A DNA stretch of 6,090 bases from Candidatus Zipacnadia bacterium. Its GTDB lineage: Bacteria > Armatimonadota > Zipacnadia > Zipacnadales > Zipacnadaceae. Under the pieces are notes generated by a model that worked only from the letters and a program-made list of their open reading frames with translations, ran no database searches and was not told the DNA's origin. Below, in pieces: positions 1 through 6,090 of this stretch. Position 1 is the stretch's first letter; each line of letters opens with the position of its first letter. Location: NCBI GenBank assembly GCA_029821415.1, contig JALGTJ010000075.1, forward strand, positions 1 to 6,090, written 5' to 3'. A program made the position numbers and the translations under genes.

Positions 1-141
1 CGCTCAAGATAATCGGGACTGGCTCAATTATTTCAGGTTGGAGGCATGGACTACTGCTTTTTGATTTAGGACTGTTCGTTCCACAACCGAAGCTGACAAC
101 TTACTAAGCAGCTACTATCAACACTCGTAATCAAACCAACT
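1..141. other. Upstream non-coding leader of the sensor gene
   Basis: No identifiable gene lies here. Two plus-strand frames are open from the left edge, one to a TGA at 62-64 and one to a TAA at 105-107. Either could be the last codons of an upstream gene, but the short peptides match no family I recognise and cannot be told apart. The stretch just before the ATG at 142 is rich in A and C and contains no purine-rich ribosome binding site. A possible promoter at 93-121 is listed separately. Confidence 0.4.
93..121 (+). promoter_or_regulatory. Possible sigma-70-type promoter for the sensor/receiver pair
   Basis: CTGACA at 93-98 matches the -35 consensus TTGACA at five of six positions. After a 17-base spacer, TATCAA at 116-121 matches the -10 consensus TATAAT at four of six. 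Transcription would then start around 127-130, leaving a leader of only 12-15 bases before the ATG at 142. A short inverted repeat, AGCTG at 91-95 and CAGCT at 109-113, overlaps the spacer and could be a regulator site, though five base pairs can easily arise by chance. This is consensus matching only; the organism's own promoter consensus is unknown. Confidence 0.3.
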
Positions 142-1836
142 ATGGCACTAACAGAACTCAAAGTGGAAGGCAACGTCAGCACCATGAGGCCCCTGAGCGT
201 CGAGGGATCGAACAATCGCCGGGTAGTCACCGATGATGTCCATTCCCGCCAGAGCTGGGAAATGCGGTTAGCATTGCTGGGCGCGGCTCTGGTGGCTGGT
301 TGTGTCCTGTATATTGCGCTCCCCCAGATTGCCTACTTCATCGCCCTGACGCTCGCCCTCATAGCATTGGTGGCGATCAGCTTAGCAGTGGACACCCAAC
401 AAGGGAGTTGGCTGGTAGCTGGTGCTGTGGCCCTAATGCACATAGCATGGATTGCGTTCGCGCTGCAATTCACCGGCCACTTAAACAGCCCGTTACTGCC
501 GTTGCTCTATCTGGTGGTGGTTATTTACGCCATCTGCGCCAGCAGTGCTCAGACCGGACTGATCGTAGGCGGAGCAGTGGTGGCGTTATGCGCTCAGGCA
601 TTGCTAATGGGGACCGCTAGCCGCGGTGTAGTAGTTACCCTCGCCGCCCACAGTATATTACTCATTGCCATAAGCTGGATAGTCAGCAAATACATGACTC
701 GGCTTTATCAAGCCCACAGTACTGCACGCCACAAGGCGCGGCGCTACCAGGAGATGACCGAGGCATCTGACGATGCATTGCTGGTAGTTGACTCAGCTTG
801 GATGGTGCAGGAGGCAAATGCTGCGGCTGCCAGGATGCTGGGGAATGGTGACGGACCTCATCTGGAGGGGAAGAACCTGCTGGAACTACTGCAACCACGC
901 TACCCTGAAGGCCTCAGGCCCTATCAGGAGCAGGTTTTGGCAGGAGAGAGTGTCATACAACTCCCCTTGGCCACCACAAACACCAACGGGCAGCCCCACA
1001 AATTGCTATTTAGCGCTCTGCCGATCACGGAAGGCAGCCAGGTAACCAGCATAAATGTTGCCATTCGCGACATCACCGAACTCTCGCAGACCCAGCAGGA
1101 GCTCAAGCACCTCGAAAAGTTCGTGGCTGTACGTCACGTCCTCACCGACTTGGGCCACACTCTCAACAATCCCCTGGCCATCATTCGGATGAGCATCCAA
1201 GTAGCTCAAGTAATGGGCCAAGAACCCGACTGGGATGAGATTGTCCGTCAGCTTGACCGCTGCAATGCCGCTATCCGGGGCATAGAGGTCTACGCTGCTA
1301 CCCCGGACACGGAAACTCCGACGGCTGAGACGGCTGATGTACAGGAAGTGATAGAGCAAGCGCTCTTGCTGACCAATGCGCAGCTGATGATTACTGGCGT
1401 TCAACTGGAGCAGGATATCCAGCCCAGTCTGCCACTGGCCCGTGCCAATCGGCACAGTCTCTATCACAGCTTTGTCAATATCATAACTTATGCATGGCAA
1501 AGCATGGAAGACTGGCCGGGGCCGCGCAAACTGCGCATCGAGGCTCACCGTCATTCGGACGGCGTGAAAATTGTGTTTCGCATGACCGGTCCCTCCCCTG
1601 ACCCGGGAGAAGTACCCGAACTGCTCAAAGGACCAAAGAGGCCTGCAGAGCGTGACAACAGGTCCATAGAGGTGGGCCTGCCCACAGTATACGCCACTGT
1701 TCAGCAAGCCGGCGGACAGGTATTGATATCGCCCAATCGGCAAGAGTCGGGGACGTTAGTTAAAATAATCCTTCGCGCTGCTAATGAAGAAGAGGTCCAG
1801 CGCTACAAATCTAGTCGTGGGAGTGTGAACAAGTAA
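142..1836 (+). CDS. Membrane PAS-domain histidine kinase homologue with degenerate ATP-binding domain
   Basis: This 564-residue protein has sensor histidine kinase layout. A polar N-terminus of about 40 residues is followed by roughly six hydrophobic helices (about 42-60, 62-83, 89-109, 117-134, 138-156, 162-181). A PAS domain spans about 203-312, ending in the typical IRDITE. A HisKA-like helix contains the motif HTLNNPL, with phospho-acceptor H339, and a HATPase-like domain runs from about 400 to 545. The fold signature of the last domain is recognisable (VGLPTVYATVQQAGG near 511-525, then a conserved G537), but key ATP and Mg contacts are changed: N-box position Y450 instead of Asn, and G1 box M481-T482-G483-P484-S485 instead of D-N-G-P-G. 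H339 is followed by Thr rather than Glu or Asp. Autokinase activity is therefore doubtful; phosphatase, phosphotransfer or scaffold roles are possible. No extracellular sensor domain is visible, so the helices or the PAS domain probably sense the signal. The ATG at 142 has no ribosome binding site; an in-frame ATG at 184 lies 13 bases after GGAAGG and is an alternative that leaves all domains intact. Confidence 0.85.
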   Translation: MALTELKVEGNVSTMRPLSVEGSNNRRVVTDDVHSRQSWEMRLALLGAALVAGCVLYIALPQIAYFIALTLALIALVAISLAVDTQQGSWLVAGAVALMHIAWIAFALQFTGHLNSPLLPLLYLVVVIYAICASSAQTGLIVGGAVVALCAQALLMGTASRGVVVTLAAHSILLIAISWIVSKYMTRLYQAHSTARHKARRYQEMTEASDDALLVVDSAWMVQEANAAAARMLGNGDGPHLEGKNLLELLQPRYPEGLRPYQEQVLAGESVIQLPLATTNTNGQPHKLLFSALPITEGSQVTSINVAIRDITELSQTQQELKHLEKFVAVRHVLTDLGHTLNNPLAIIRMSIQVAQVMGQEPDWDEIVRQLDRCNAAIRGIEVYAATPDTETPTAETADVQEVIEQALLLTNAQLMITGVQLEQDIQPSLPLARANRHSLYHSFVNIITYAWQSMEDWPGPRKLRIEAHRHSDGVKIVFRMTGPSPDPGEVPELLKGPKRPAERDNRSIEVGLPTVYATVQQAGGQVLISPNRQESGTLVKIILRAANEEEVQRYKSSRGSVNK

Positions 1837-1839
1837 GTG
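1819..1839 (+). promoter_or_regulatory. Stop-restart junction (TAA then GTG) with weak ribosome binding site
   Basis: The sensor gene's TAA (1834-1836) is followed directly by the receiver gene's GTG (1837-1839), with no base between and in the same frame. The only purine-rich candidate, GGGAG at 1819-1823, lies 13 bases before the GTG, which is long for a normal ribosome binding site. Initiation of the receiver therefore probably depends on ribosomes finishing the sensor, keeping the two proteins in proportion. Stop-codon readthrough would instead give a single hybrid protein, but nothing in the sequence demonstrates it. Confidence 0.55.
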
Positions 1840-2229
1840 AAGACGCCCAACGGACAGCGCATACTAATCGTTGACGACGAAGATTCTCTGGCCCGCCTGA
1901 TGCAGGCTCTACTGGAGCATCTAGACTACGAGGTCGACCGTGCTGCTGACGGACAAAAGGCCCTACAGTTGGCCGCAGAGCGCAGCTACGCCGCAGTCAT
2001 CTGCGATCTGCTGATGCCCAAGCTCAATGGGATGGAATTGTTCAATATATGGCAGCACCAGGCACCGGAGCTAGCCCGGCGGGTTATCTTCATCACAGGC
2101 GACAACCTGGGCTCTCGGACCAATCGCTTTGTTAAGCTTTCCGGGCGGCCCTGTCTTTACAAGCCCTTTGACATCAAAGAATTGATCAGTGCCCTCGACG
2201 ACGTCGCCGGAGTCTATGCCAGCAGCTAA
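1837..2229 (+). CDS. Single-domain response regulator (receiver domain only)
   Basis: The 130-residue protein is one complete CheY-like receiver with no output domain. All the usual residues are present: the acidic pair D13-D14 in ILIVDDE, phospho-acceptor D57 in CDLLMPKLNG, switch Thr T87 in FITGD, and K109 in YKPFD. It should accept phosphate at D57 and signal by protein contact or relay rather than by binding DNA. The C-terminal half (FITGD, then a short loop, then GRPCLYKPF) resembles the receivers that sit at the C-terminus of hybrid histidine kinases. It starts with GTG at 1837 directly after the sensor gene, which makes that sensor its likely partner. The next in-frame Met is inside the domain, so GTG is the only sensible start. 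It ends at a TAA facing the end of hisD. Identity as a receiver is very secure; its output is unknown. Confidence 0.93.
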   Translation: MKTPNGQRILIVDDEDSLARLMQALLEHLDYEVDRAADGQKALQLAAERSYAAVICDLLMPKLNGMELFNIWQHQAPELARRVIFITGDNLGSRTNRFVKLSGRPCLYKPFDIKELISALDDVAGVYASS

Positions 2230-2290
2230 CCGTGTGGGAAGGGGCGAAGGTTTGGCTGATATCTTCGGCAATTCTCTTTGAGGGCAGCCG

Positions 2291-2317
2291 GCGGCGTCTG
2301 ACTAGTGCTGACGCCGC
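2291..2317. terminator. Hairpin between convergent genes, overlapping the hisD stop
   Basis: GCGGCGTC at 2291-2298 and GACGCCGC at 2310-2317 form a perfect 8-bp GC-rich stem with an 11-base loop. The loop contains the hisD stop codon (TAG on the minus strand, 2302-2304). The structure lies 61 bases beyond the receiver stop and covers the last codons of hisD, so it could end or protect transcripts from both directions. Neither strand has a T-run after the stem, so it is not a canonical intrinsic terminator. A 3'-end stabilising structure, or chance pairing in GC-rich sequence, is also possible. The rest of 2230-2301 shows nothing else. Confidence 0.4.
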
Positions 2318-3600
2318 TGCACTGCATTGGCGTGAGCCGCCAGTCCTTCAGCCTTAGCCAACTCAATTACATCAGGAGCCAGCCGATCCAACCCCCGCCG
2401 CGTTGCAGAGATAAGCGAAGTCCTCTTCACAAAGTCATCCACCGCCAGGCCCGAAGCAAAGCGGGCCGTGCCACCGGTCGGCAGGACATGACTGGGACCG
2501 GCAGCATAATCACCCAGCGGCACCGGCGTCAACTCTCCTATACACACGCATCCGGCGTGGTCAATCTCGGCCAGCAGCGCCAGAGGCTCCTCCACCAACA
2601 GTTGCAAATGTTCCGGAGCAATGTCGCTGGCTAACCGGGCAGCATGGTGCAAGTCCCGCACCAGTACAATCGCGCCGAATTCGCTCAGCGAATCCTGAAT
2701 CTGTGCCATCCGCTCAGCCCCGGCAACTTGCTGTTGCAGTTCGGCAGTTACCTGCTCCACAAGCACTTCGCTGGGCGTGATCAATACCGTCATATTGTCC
2801 CCGGTATGTTCGGCCTGCGCCAGCAGGTCCGCCGCGATGATAGCCGGCTCGGCAGCGGCATCAGCGATTACCAACACCTCACTGGGCCCAGCCAGCGAAT
2901 CAATGCCCACTATACCGTAGACGTATTTTTTGGCCATCGTCACCCAGGGATTGCCCGGGCCAACAACCTTACTCACTGGCTCGACACTCTCCGTACCAAA
3001 GGCCAGAGCAGCAATGGCCTGGGCGCCTCCCAGCCGATATATCTCATCTACCCCACACTCGGCAGCAGCCACCAGTGTTAAGGCATCAAGTGAGCCGTCC
3101 TTGCGTGGCGGCGAACAGATAGCGATCCGGGGCACTTCCGCCACCCGGGCAGGCATTGCGCACATATACACAGTGGACGGCAGGGGAGCACTCCTGGCAG
3201 GCACGTAAATACCCGCCGAATCTACCGGCGTAACCCTCTGCCCCAGCCATACACCATCGAATTCGTCAAGCCACGAGCAAGGCCGCCCCTTCAGATAAAA
3301 CTCATACACGTTCTCTCGGGCCCGCCGCAATGCCCCTAACTGGGCCGAGGAGACCTGAGCGTAGGCCTCCTCAATCTCTTCGGAGCTAACTACCAAATGT
3401 TCGGCAGTGAAGTTCGCACAATCAAACTGACGTTCATAGTCTATCAGCGCCTCATCGCCGCGCCGCCGAACATCCTCAACGATATGTCGCACATCAGCCT
3501 CAATGTGGTCAGGCAGATCAGCCAGTGACCGCTGGCACAGTGCTTGCAATGCCGAACTGTCGCCAGTTCGTGCGTCAATAACGTCTATGATTGCTGCCAT
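2302..3600 (-). CDS. hisD: Histidinol dehydrogenase
   Basis: HisD is a cytoplasmic zinc enzyme that oxidises L-histidinol to L-histidine in two NAD-dependent steps, the end of histidine synthesis. Counting from the ATG at 3600, the protein has 432 residues, close to the 434 of the E. coli enzyme, and every landmark is present: GGAQAIAALAFGT (191-203), GPGN (214-217), the family signature IDSLAGPSE (233-241), zinc ligands Q262 and H265 in AQAEH, catalytic E330-H331 in APEHL, D364 in LGDYAAGPSHVLPTGG, and H423 in EGLAAHANAV. An in-frame GTG at 3612 would add four residues, but it directly abuts the ribosome binding site GGGAGG (3613-3618), so the ATG is preferred. The gene follows dnaE by 38 bases on the same strand and is probably co-transcribed. 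No other his gene is visible. The stop is TAG inside a hairpin loop. Nothing suggests loss of function. Confidence 0.97.
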   Translation of the reverse strand: MAAIIDVIDARTGDSSALQALCQRSLADLPDHIEADVRHIVEDVRRRGDEALIDYERQFDCANFTAEHLVVSSEEIEEAYAQVSSAQLGALRRARENVYEFYLKGRPCSWLDEFDGVWLGQRVTPVDSAGIYVPARSAPLPSTVYMCAMPARVAEVPRIAICSPPRKDGSLDALTLVAAAECGVDEIYRLGGAQAIAALAFGTESVEPVSKVVGPGNPWVTMAKKYVYGIVGIDSLAGPSEVLVIADAAAEPAIIAADLLAQAEHTGDNMTVLITPSEVLVEQVTAELQQQVAGAERMAQIQDSLSEFGAIVLVRDLHHAARLASDIAPEHLQLLVEEPLALLAEIDHAGCVCIGELTPVPLGDYAAGPSHVLPTGGTARFASGLAVDDFVKRTSLISATRRGLDRLAPDVIELAKAEGLAAHANAVQRRQH

Positions 3601-3612
3601 CAGCGATGTCAC

Positions 3613-3618
3613 CCTCCC
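3613..3618 (-). promoter_or_regulatory. Ribosome binding site of hisD
   Basis: On the minus strand GGGAGG is followed at once by GTGACATCGCTG and then ATG. GTG at 3612 has no spacing from the site and is an unlikely start. ATG at 3600 is 12 bases away, somewhat long, but the purine-rich pairing could extend into the following GGTGA and shorten the effective spacing. This decides the hisD start in favour of the ATG. It lies between the dnaE stop and hisD, so hisD can be initiated independently on a shared transcript. Confidence 0.6.
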
Positions 3619-3638
3619 GGTTCGGTGCCCGGCTGTCT

Positions 3639-6090
3639 CTACCTATCAGCTTCCTGTTCCCACAAGGTTATTACCGCAGGACAGCGCCGGATTTGAATAG
3701 GAAATTCTTCACTACAGTTAACCATGTAGCCTTCGCCCAGTTCCACCTGCCGTGCGCCATTGCCTCCGGTCAGCTTCAGCACAACCGGCTGCTGGCCACG
3801 ATTCGCTTCGATGACCTGTTTGATTCGGCGCAGTGACTGCTCCCCACACTCAGTCGCATCCAGCTCAATGAACACGGTCCGCACCGGAGCTGAGATATCA
3901 AGCGGCGCCGGTTCGGGCTGCTTTCTGCCCATGAACTGCATCGGCCCATTCAAGCGGCCCTGCTCAGTCTGCTTCCGTTGTTGCTCCGAGACAGGGGTAG
4001 CCTCCGCCAGCGGCTTGATCCAGTCACACAGCAATTTCACCTCGCGGCCGTCGTCATTTCGCCCGCCCTTGCGATCAACCTTGCCCTTGACGACTACAAC
4101 TCCACCTTCATTGATCTTGTTACGATATTTTTCATAGACACTTGGGAAGAGTACTGTCTCCAAATGCTTATCCAGCCCCTCCAACGTCAGGAACAACATG
4201 GGAGCACCACTGTTGGTAATGTAGTGCTTTGTTTGTCCGATGATTCCACCCACAATCACTGGCGTGCCATCGCCGAATTCTGCGAGCTCGCGTATCTCAG
4301 CCGTGGTCCGCTGAGCCAATTGCTCCTGTTTCTCAATCAACGGGTGGCTAGAGACATACAGGCCAAGTAGCTCCTTCTCCAGACGGAGGCGCTCCGCTTG
4401 TGGCATCTCCGGTACCCGAGGCAGTTGCTCCTCAAACATTGGCATCTCTTCTGTACTTACCTCACTAAACAGCGAGTTTTGGCCGGTGATCTGATCCTGT
4501 TGATATTTCTGTCCTGCCGCATAGAGACTATCCAGGCCCGCCAGCAGGGCATTACGCTCACCGAATTCATCCAACCCCCCCGCCTTGATAAGCAGTTCGA
4601 TTGCTGTGCGCGGAACTTTACTACCCGGCAGACGTCGGCACAGATCCCCCAGCCCCTTGTAAGGACCGTTCGCCTCGCGTTCAGCAACAATTGCTTGAGC
4701 AGTGGGTACGCCCAGGTTCTTGATAGCCGCCAGCCCGAAGATAACTTCCCCGTCACGCGCGGTGAACTGCGCTGAGCTCCTATTGACCGTCGGCCCGCAC
4801 ACCTGTAGGCCCATACGCCGACATTCATTCACATACTTGCCGACGTCCTCACTGTTATCCATAACTGTGGACAGATGTGCCGCCATAAACTCGCTAGGGT
4901 AGTTAGCCTTCAGGTATGCCGTCCAATAGGCGACCAGTGCATAGGCCGTCGAGTGGGATTTATTGAAACCGTACGAAGAGAAGCTCTCCATTCGCGAATA
5001 GATCTCTTGCGCAACGCCCTCCCCTATGCCATTGTCTATGCAGCCCTGGATGAACTTCGGCTTCATCTGCTGCATCTTCCCGAGCTGCTTCTTAGCCATA
5101 GCCCGCATAATAATCTCCGCCTGGGGCATAGAGAAACCGGCCAGCTTCACTGCAATCTGCATAACTTGCTCCTGGTAAGTGATTACCCCATAGGTCTCTT
5201 CCAGGATTGGTTCCAAGGCAGGATGCAAGTATTCAATAGCAGCTCCGTGCCGCCCCTCGCAGAACTCATCCAGATGTTGCATAGGACCCGGCCGGTACAG
5301 CGCTACTGCAGCAATGAGATGCTCAAAGCGATCCGGCTGCAGCTTGCGCAGCAGTGTCTGCATACCTTCGCTTTCCAATTGGAATACCCCGATAGTATCC
5401 CCCCGACACAGCAACTCAAATGTCTTTGGATCATCCTGCGGAATAGTCAGCAGATCCAACCCCACCCCTTGACTCTGTCGGATAGCCTCTATCGCCCGGG
5501 CACAGGCCGTCAAAGTCTTCAGCCCTAAAAAGTCTACTACGGCCGCCGCATGGACCGAAGCGTGTCGCGCCAGCCCTTCCAGGCGCTGGGCAATGCCCAG
5601 CATACGCGCGATTTCGGTATCTTCCTGCTGGGCTTCAGCCAACTCGGGAACCAGCTCGCAGGCCTCCTGCAAACTTGTGCCCGGGGGCACTGCCTTGGCC
5701 AAAGTATCAACCTTATCCAAAGGTATATTCATAACCCGGCCGACGTCCCGGATAGCCGCCCGCGCACCCATCGTATTGAAGGTTGCCACCTGAGCAACGT
5801 GATCTCGACCGTACTTTTCCTTGACATACTCGATGATTTCCTCGCGGCGGTCATCAGGGAAATCAAGGTCTATGTCCGGCGGACTGGCCCGCTCAGGGTT
5901 GAGCATTCGCTCAAAGATCAAGCCATACCGTAGAGGGTCAACATCGCTGATCTCCAGCAAGTAGGCAACGATGCTACCGGTGGCTGAGCCACGCCCCGGC
6001 CCTACCAGGATGCCGCGCCTTTTGGCCTCGCGAATGAAATCACTGACAATCAGGAAGTACCCCGAGTAGTTCATCTTATCAATGATATCA
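3639..6090 (-). CDS. dnaE: DNA polymerase III alpha subunit, 5'-partial, with internal palm shortening
   Basis: This is the replicative polymerase subunit that extends DNA from primers at the fork. The frame is open through the right edge (816 residues visible, ending at TAG 3639-3641); the Met at 6074 is internal, and about 330 N-terminal residues (PHP domain and early palm) lie outside. Numbering from that Met: VGPGRGSATGS at 24-34; catalytic PDID with D67 and D69; RHASVHAA at 170-177; third catalytic Asp D181 in DFLGLKTLT; FQLES at 231-235; ALYRPGPM near 258-265; TYQEQVMQIA near 299-308; GYGFNKSHS-type fingers motif at 368-375; helix-hairpin-helix about 446-466; clamp-binding motif QNSLF at 532-536; LEKELLGLYVSSHPL about 565-579; OB fold about 604-668; C-terminal domain to the end. 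Between HAA (175-177) and D181 only three residues remain where DnaE normally has about 40, and the conserved Lys two before the Asp is Val. The rest is well conserved. The type is DnaE1-like, not PolC. Whether this copy is active is uncertain. Confidence 0.95.
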   Translation of the reverse strand, partial: DIIDKMNYSGYFLIVSDFIREAKRRGILVGPGRGSATGSIVAYLLEISDVDPLRYGLIFERMLNPERASPPDIDLDFPDDRREEIIEYVKEKYGRDHVAQVATFNTMGARAAIRDVGRVMNIPLDKVDTLAKAVPPGTSLQEACELVPELAEAQQEDTEIARMLGIAQRLEGLARHASVHAAAVVDFLGLKTLTACARAIEAIRQSQGVGLDLLTIPQDDPKTFELLCRGDTIGVFQLESEGMQTLLRKLQPDRFEHLIAAVALYRPGPMQHLDEFCEGRHGAAIEYLHPALEPILEETYGVITYQEQVMQIAVKLAGFSMPQAEIIMRAMAKKQLGKMQQMKPKFIQGCIDNGIGEGVAQEIYSRMESFSSYGFNKSHSTAYALVAYWTAYLKANYPSEFMAAHLSTVMDNSEDVGKYVNECRRMGLQVCGPTVNRSSAQFTARDGEVIFGLAAIKNLGVPTAQAIVAEREANGPYKGLGDLCRRLPGSKVPRTAIELLIKAGGLDEFGERNALLAGLDSLYAAGQKYQQDQITGQNSLFSEVSTEEMPMFEEQLPRVPEMPQAERLRLEKELLGLYVSSHPLIEKQEQLAQRTTAEIRELAEFGDGTPVIVGGIIGQTKHYITNSGAPMLFLTLEGLDKHLETVLFPSVYEKYRNKINEGGVVVVKGKVDRKGGRNDDGREVKLLCDWIKPLAEATPVSEQQRKQTEQGRLNGPMQFMGRKQPEPAPLDISAPVRTVFIELDATECGEQSLRRIKQVIEANRGQQPVVLKLTGGNGARQVELGEGYMVNCSEEFPIQIRRCPAVITLWEQEADR
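4467..4481 (-). other. Predicted beta-clamp-binding motif in DnaE
   Basis: These codons encode QNSLF, which fits the bacterial sliding-clamp-binding consensus (Q, then two residues, Leu, Phe). It sits after the helix-hairpin-helix and before the OB fold, where the internal clamp motif of E. coli DnaE is placed. Its preservation argues that this polymerase is, or recently was, a working processive replicase rather than a long-decayed copy. Confidence 0.7.

Noticed and set aside
2..64. Possible last 20 codons of an upstream plus-strand gene
   Set aside because: A second frame is open even further over the same bases and neither peptide is recognisable, so no coding call can be supported.
1006..1743. 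Open frame of 245 codons antisense to the sensor gene
   Set aside because: It lies wholly opposite a gene with clear domains, its translation shows no recognisable domain, and long antisense frames are common in GC-rich coding DNA.
2250..2275. Possible palindromic operator around the GATATC in the convergent gap
   Set aside because: Only the central six bases are truly palindromic; the flanks do not pair consistently, and no promoter faces away from this gap.
2305..3208. Several plus-strand open frames opposite hisD
   Set aside because: HisD is intact and fully conserved on the other strand; these frames overlap each other and have no plausible ribosome binding site or domain.
4875..5528. 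Open frame of 217 codons on the plus strand inside dnaE
   Set aside because: It mirrors highly conserved DnaE coding sequence; the His-, Gln- and Leu-rich translation looks like a shadow and matches no family I know.
5550..5933. Open frame of 127 codons on the plus strand opposite dnaE
   Set aside because: It is a shadow of the conserved catalytic region of DnaE, with no independent support.
6072..6074. ATG at 6072-6074 as the dnaE start
   Set aside because: The frame stays open to the edge and the codons before it (D-I-I-D-K) fit the DnaE sequence preceding GYFLIV, so this Met is internal and the gene is cut by the window.

Overview
The window looks like chromosomal DNA from a moderately GC-rich bacterium. 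It carries two gene pairs that converge near position 2300. No RNA gene, CRISPR array, insertion sequence or phage gene is visible. The organism cannot be fixed from these genes. The DnaE sequence has a general bacterial DnaE1 look and I had a weak impression of Chloroflexota, but that is a guess.

Left half, plus strand (about 142-2229): a two-gene signalling unit. The first gene encodes a six-helix membrane protein with a PAS domain and a histidine-kinase-type dimerisation domain that still has its histidine (H339). The ATP-binding domain that follows is badly eroded: the N-box Asn is Tyr, the G1-box Asp is Met and a G1 Gly is Ser. The acidic residue normally next to the phospho-histidine is Thr. 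The second gene is a lone receiver (REC) domain with all phosphorylation residues intact. It begins with GTG immediately after the first gene's TAA and in the same reading frame, so one stop codon separates two proteins from what would otherwise be a hybrid histidine kinase. This pair is the best candidate for something unusual: a pseudokinase-like sensor, perhaps a phosphatase or phosphate relay, tied to its own receiver.

Right half, minus strand (6090 down to 2302): the C-terminal two thirds of dnaE (DNA polymerase III alpha; its 5' end lies beyond the right edge) followed after about 38 bases by hisD (histidinol dehydrogenase). The close spacing suggests co-transcription. HisD looks fully functional. 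DnaE is conserved almost throughout and keeps its three catalytic aspartates, but lacks about 37-40 residues of the palm domain just before the third Asp, in an otherwise unbroken frame.

Between the convergent pairs (2230-2301) there is no gene, only a perfect 8-bp hairpin that encloses the hisD stop codon. The first 141 bases hold a possible promoter for the sensor gene and no gene I can identify. No other non-coding stretch exceeds 150 bases.
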